DNA from: Oreocharis arfaki
Lineage: Eukaryota > Chordata > Aves > Passeriformes > Paramythiidae
DNA: 64,000 bases
NCBI GenBank assembly: GCA_013398015.1
Contig: VZRR01014162.1
Span: 1-64,000 of the forward strand
Direction: 5' to 3'
Part shown: in pieces, positions 42,201 through 48,200 of the stretch
How the letters are laid out: each line of letters begins with the position of its first letter
Numbering within the stretch: the first letter of the stretch is position 1
Position numbers and translations under genes: made by a program
Notes under the pieces: model-generated
Seen by the model: only the letters and a program-made list of their open reading frames with translations
What the model was told of the DNA's origin: nothing
The model's database searches: none

Positions 42201-45200
42201 TGTGTCTCTTGGCCCCTCATTCATCAAATTGGTTTTCTCTTTCCTGGTAATTTCCCTGACAGAGCCATTGGATTCATTTGCATTGTGTGCTGTCTTTTCT
42301 TGCCAGTGGTACGACACAGATGCTCTGGAGCAGGTCCCACTGCCAATGCACTATGAGGGCAATGTCACAGACTTCCAGAAGCTCCTTCTGTTGCGGTGTT
42401 TCCGGGTGGACCGGATGTACCGGGCAGTGACCGACTACGTGACAGTGACAATGGGCGAGACGTAAGTCCTTGTCCTCTCTCAGGTCCCAGCCCCACCTCT
42501 CACACAGAGCTGGAGCTGAAATCAGCTCTGTCAATGGTTCTGTAATTTGCCTGAAGAGCAGAGCAGGGGTTGTGTCTGAATGATTTCCATGTGCAGCCTG
42601 TGGTGAGCTTTGCCCTTCGTGTACAGGGCTCTGTTCACACGTGGCAGCTGCTCTGTGCAAATCAGCCAAGTTACTGGGCTTCTCCCTCTGCCAGGTATGT
42701 GCAGCCCCCCGTGATCAGCTTTGATGACATCCTGCAGCAGAGCACCCCTTTCTCACCTGTGGTTTTCATTCTAAGTCCTGGCTCTGACCCTGTCAGTGAC
42801 CTCATGAAACTGGCTGAGAGGACAGAGTTTAAAGCAGATAGACTCAAGTTCCTGGCCATGGGACAAGGCCAAGAAGAGGTAACTTGGATGGGAGGGTGAG
42901 GCTGTGCTGTGAATTGCAGGCCATGCTCCTAATGCTCTGGGACTGATCACATTTCCTTTCCGTAGGTCTGCTCCATTTTCAAAGGAGTTACCTCATGGTT
43001 CTGACGTAGATTTGTCAGTCTGGGAATAGCATGTTACTGAACGTGAAAGGGGCCATCTGGCTGCCTGGCTGCTGTTGTGGTTTGGGTGAGGGCAGATTCA
43101 GAATCACATTTTTGGCTGTCAAAAAGTAGTTGAGATAAGAAGATGTTACTGTGGACATGAAGTGGTTGGAAGTTACAGTGTTTGCTACCGGAAAGTTCTC
43201 CTGCTGCTCTTCCTGCCTTTCCTGTGACTTTCCTTTTTGCTCTGGACACTAAGGCAGGATGGCCAAAGCTTAACAGCTGACTGAATTTACTGTGATTTCA
43301 GCCAGTGGGAGAACTCCTGTCAGACTCATTTAGACCACCACTTTCCTAGCAGGAAAACTCACTGCACGAGCCCATCAGAGGCAGTTTGCTCTCAGGGTAA
43401 AGAGAGAGTTACTCACGGATGCTTCTCCCCCTCTCCTCAGATCGCTTTGCAGATGCTGGAGGAAGCAGTGGTTCATGGACAGTGGCTCATGTTGCAGAAC
43501 TGTCACCTTTTGGTGAAGTGGCTCGTCCATCTGGAAAAGGCCCTGGAGAAAATTACAGAGCCTCACGAAGACTTTCGCCTCTGGCTGACCACTGACCCAA
43601 CTAAGGGCTTCCCAGTTGGAATCCTGCAGAAGTCCTTAAAGGTGGGGAAACCCCAGGCAGGAGGGCATGTCCTGGCACTGGTACTCAGCAGAACAGGCTG
43701 GCTCTGGGAGGAGCCTGACCTGAGGGCAGCACACTGACCCAGACTTATGAACTTGCTTTTTGTCTTTATTAAGCCAAATCCTTTTTTCATCATCCCGTTT
43801 ATCTTACGGGGGTGTTTCCTCTGGGTGAAAACTGTTCAGCAGATATTTCAAAGGAGAGGTTTATGAGTAAACCTGGAAATATGACAAATTGTCTTTAGAT
43901 TTAAATGCTGCCACAAGTGAGGAGGATCTGGAGAGAGAAATAGCCCTGTCAGCCCCGATGCTGCAGTGCAGAACCAAGGCTTGTGTCGGCCTGGCAGTGC
44001 CAGTGGAGCAGACGTTGGAATAGGATAATGATTTCCAGCTGCTGCAGCCTGGTTTTCAGGCTGCAGCATTTGAACAGAAAAGCTGAGCTGATTATTTTGA
44101 AGGCACAAGCCATGATTCTGCCCTAATGTTCTTTTCTGTGACTGCTTGACTGCTGTTGTGGTGACCTGTCCTGTAGACATGGTTATTTCATTTCACAGAT
44201 TGGAAAGCAGTGGCTCAGTGGCAGTGGCAGCTCTGGGCTGTTCTCCTGAACAGTGGGAAGGAGCTGGAGCAGATCTTTAAGGCTGCAGATCTGCACTTTG
44301 TGGGTCTTGCCAGGAGCAGTGAGAACTGAGCTTTCAGAGCTCTTTGAAAAAGCTGCCAGGAAGCAGCTCTGGCAGTTTGATCAGCAGTAAAGCCACATTG
44401 TTAAACCATCTTACTGTAGAGATATAGGGCACACTAAAATGTGTAAAGTTACTGGTATTTCAGTAAATTAGATCTTCAAGTATGAGAAATATTAATGTCT
44501 TGCCAATAACATGACTAATTCTAAAACAATATCGAGTTCTCTTGATAAACTTAAAAGGTCTGTTTCATGCCTTTACTTAAGAAAAAAGTCCGTATTTTAT
44601 AGGCATTTGAAAAACTACTTAAAATGTCAAGCTTGCATCATATAGCTTTCTTTAATGTGATATATTTACAACTTATTTTCCTCAAGTAATCCAGTAATTG
44701 ATGGCTTCCCTAATTATTTTCATAGGTTGTTACAGAACCACCTAATGGTCTGAAATTGAATATGAGAGCCACCTACTTCAAAATTCCCCAGGAAGCCTTA
44801 GAGCAGTGCCCACATCCTGCCTTTAAATCCTTAGTCTATGTCCTGGCATTTTTCCACGCTGTGGTTCAGGAGAGAAGGAAGTTTGGGAAGGTTGGCTGGA
44901 ATGTACCATACGATTTTAATGAATCTGATTTCCAGGTAAGAAAACAATTGCAATGGCTCTTATATTCTTGAGTAGATCCGATTATTTTTGAAAACACAGA
45001 ATTTATCCAGCTTTAACCTTTCTCACAATTTGATTTTGCTTAATATTTTTTTCTGCTTCTGTGGAGTCATGTAGACTCCTGATCTTCTACAATGTCAATT
45101 TGGGATGCTAAAAATTAGATTCCTAATCCTTCATGTTTATGTTGCCTCTCTCATGGGTTTCTTTCCTTAAGAGGATTTATACTTAACTTTTTAATTATTT

Positions 45201-48200
45201 CAGAAAGAAGTAATTGTCAGTTTTCAAACGAGAACTACATTAAATAAAACCTATGAATATGCATATCTGATTTATGAATCTTCTTATCTCACATGTTCCA
45301 ACAAATTCATTAGGTGTGCATGGAAATCCTTAACACATACTTGACAAAAGCTTTTGAACAAAAGGATGATCAAATCCCTTGGAGCAGTCTCAAATATCTG
45401 ATTGGGGAGGTGAGTGCTACGATGCCACAAAAATTCAGATAAATGGAGTTTCCTTTCTGCATGGGCTGCATCAAGTAAAGCTGGGAGTCATTCCTAGGCA
45501 GGTTTGAAACTCCAGTGTAGCCCTGAGCAAGGGCCTTAATCTCAGGGAATTGGGGCCACTGTGTGCAACTGCACAACAGGGAGGGACGGTGCTTAATTAA
45601 TGCTGAGAGAGCCCTTGGGAGCCCGTGCTGGAAGAGCACAGAGCTGTTGGCACGTGGGGTATCACTGGAGCTGCAGGAATGTGTGTTCTCAGAGCTGGTG
45701 CAGCTGCACTGCACTGGCAGCTGCTGCAACATGAAATCCTGCAGGAAACTGTTACTTTGCAGCACTTGATCCCAGCTGGGCATGAGCTGGTACCTCAGGA
45801 AGGTACCACTGCACACAGATCATCCAGACAGGGGATGAGGAGCACCCAGAGCAGCTCTCTCCAGACCAAGGCCAAATAATTCCTGCCTGAGCCCTGAGAG
45901 AGGGCTGGAGATGTCCTTGGGATCCATAAGGGAGACAGTGTTGCACCACAGCCACTGCAAAAGCAAAGAGCATTTTGGACCTTTCAGTGATTTTTTTAAA
46001 CTCTATTTTCTGCTCCAAAAGCCAGTGCTGTGACACCGATGTCACTGATTTCTAGGTCATGTATGGTGGGCGTGCGATCGACAGCTTCGACCGGCGCATC
46101 CTCACGGTCTACATGGATGAGTACCTCGGGGATTTCCTATTCGACACATTCCAAGTGTTCCATTTCTATAAAAGCGACACAATTGATTATAAAATTCCAG
46201 CAGGGAAGGGAAAAGATGACTTTGTAGGTAAGAAATGCTTTTCCTGCTACATTACAAAAAAAGTCCAGTATATGCTGTCTCTATACATGGCTGCTGGGTG
46301 TGAGAAGTTGTACAGAACACCAGGCACTGCTGGTGTACGGATTGCAGTTATAATCCACTGCTTTACAGGAGCAGTCCTTTGGAATGTGATTTTATCACTG
46401 AGCTCCTTGGGTGTTTATAAAAAAAAAAAATACCCAACCCAAACCACAAAACCTCAGTAAAGCACCATGGTAATTTTGTTAAGTGATATATAATATTTCT
46501 GGGGAGGAGTCTCCTGTGTGTGTGTTTAAAAGTTTATTTGATCTGTGCATTGCTTCAACACCAGCTTTAGCATTTGATTTTTTTATTCAAGCAGAGAAAT
46601 AGCAGAATTGCTGTGGTGTCCTGGGTTAACAGAGCCTGTGTGGTTGCATTTCAGAGGCCATAGAAGCTCTGCCACTTTCCAACACCCCCGAGGTCCTGGG
46701 CCTTCACGCCAACGCCGAGATCGGGTATTACATGCACGCGGTGCGGGACATGTGGGCTCTCCTGCTCGAGCTGCAGCCCCAAACTGGTGCGTGCCCTGTC
46801 TGAACTGGGGTTGTGAACAGGACATCTCAAGTGGCGAGTGCTGAGCCCTGGGGACAGTGACAGCAGCCCCTGTGTGTGGGGGGGGATCCAGGGGCTGTGT
46901 CCCGGCCTCAGGGAGCACAGGGAGCGGGACAGCGGTAGCAAAGCTGCTCCAGGGCTCAGCCCTGCCAGGCTGGGAGCAGCTCAACACCTGCCCAGAGGCA
47001 CATGCAGGGCTGTTGAGCAAATGTCAGAGCAGCAGAGGGTGGGAGACTGAGGCCAAAACTCAGCTCTCAATCTTCTCTCAGAAGATTTAGTACAGATTTA
47101 GACTCACTAAAATTTTTTGGTTTCAGGTGAAACTGGTGCAGGAATTAGTCGAGATGAATATATTGCAAATGTTGCCAAGGATATAGAAAACAAATTACCT
47201 CAAGTATTTGATCTTGACCACATACGTAAAGGTTATGGAGTAAACATCTCCCCTACGACTGTGGTGCTGTTGCAGGAACTGGAACGTTTCAATAAGCTCA
47301 TTGTTCGAATGGGAAAGTCATTGGCTGAGCTACAACGTGTAAGTAAAATCGCAGCATCTCAAAGGACCAGCTGGGCTTTGCCTGCTCTCAGAACTCTTAC
47401 CATCATTGCAGGCCTTGGCTGGGGAAGTTGGAATGAGCAGTGAACTGGATGATGTGGCTCAGGCTCTCTTCAATGGGCAGATTCCTGGGATCTGGCGGCG
47501 GCTGGCCCCTGACACACTCAAAACACTTGGAAATTGGATTATTTTCTTCAGAGATCGATATAACCAGTACACCAGCTGGGTAAGCAAGTGCCTCCAGAAA
47601 GCTTTTTGTTTTGTTAACCTGCACGATGTGCTGTGCAGGTTGGTGCAGAAGGCAGCGAACACTTTAGGTAAGTTCTTGAACTGGTGCCATTATGGCCTAA
47701 CTGGAGGCAAGGCAGACTCACCCTGGCTCCTCTCTACGAGCAGTGCAGGGCCGAGTAGCAGGTGCTGCCCATCACTGCCTGTGGTTGCAGGTTAATGAGG
47801 GGGAGCCCTACGTGATGTGGCTGTCGGGCCTGCACATTCCTGAGTCCTACCTGACCGCTCTTGTTCAAGCCACCTGCAGGAAAAACAGGTGGCCCCTGGA
47901 TCACTCCACCCTCTACACAGAGGTAACCAAGTACAAGACAGCAGAAGACATCACTGAAGGGCCCCTTCAGGGTAGGTGTTTTTACAACTATTTGGCAAAA
48001 ATAACAAAGTAGTTAATTGGTGAGAGAAAGAAATTGCTTGGCACACTAAATTACTTTGGTTAAACCTTGGCAGGCGTTTGCCCTGGGTTTGCATTTCACA
48101 GTCCTCATGATTTCCAGCTGGGAAGTAGCTGGGTTGTGGTCCCTGCAGAGCCCCTGTGTGCATGAAGCACCATCTTCCCTGTTTAGCTCTTCCCACCCAC

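Noticed and set aside
45370..45816. 148-residue minus-strand open frame in a DNAH10 intron
   Set aside because: Runs antisense across exon 67 and intron, Ser/Cys-rich with no motif.
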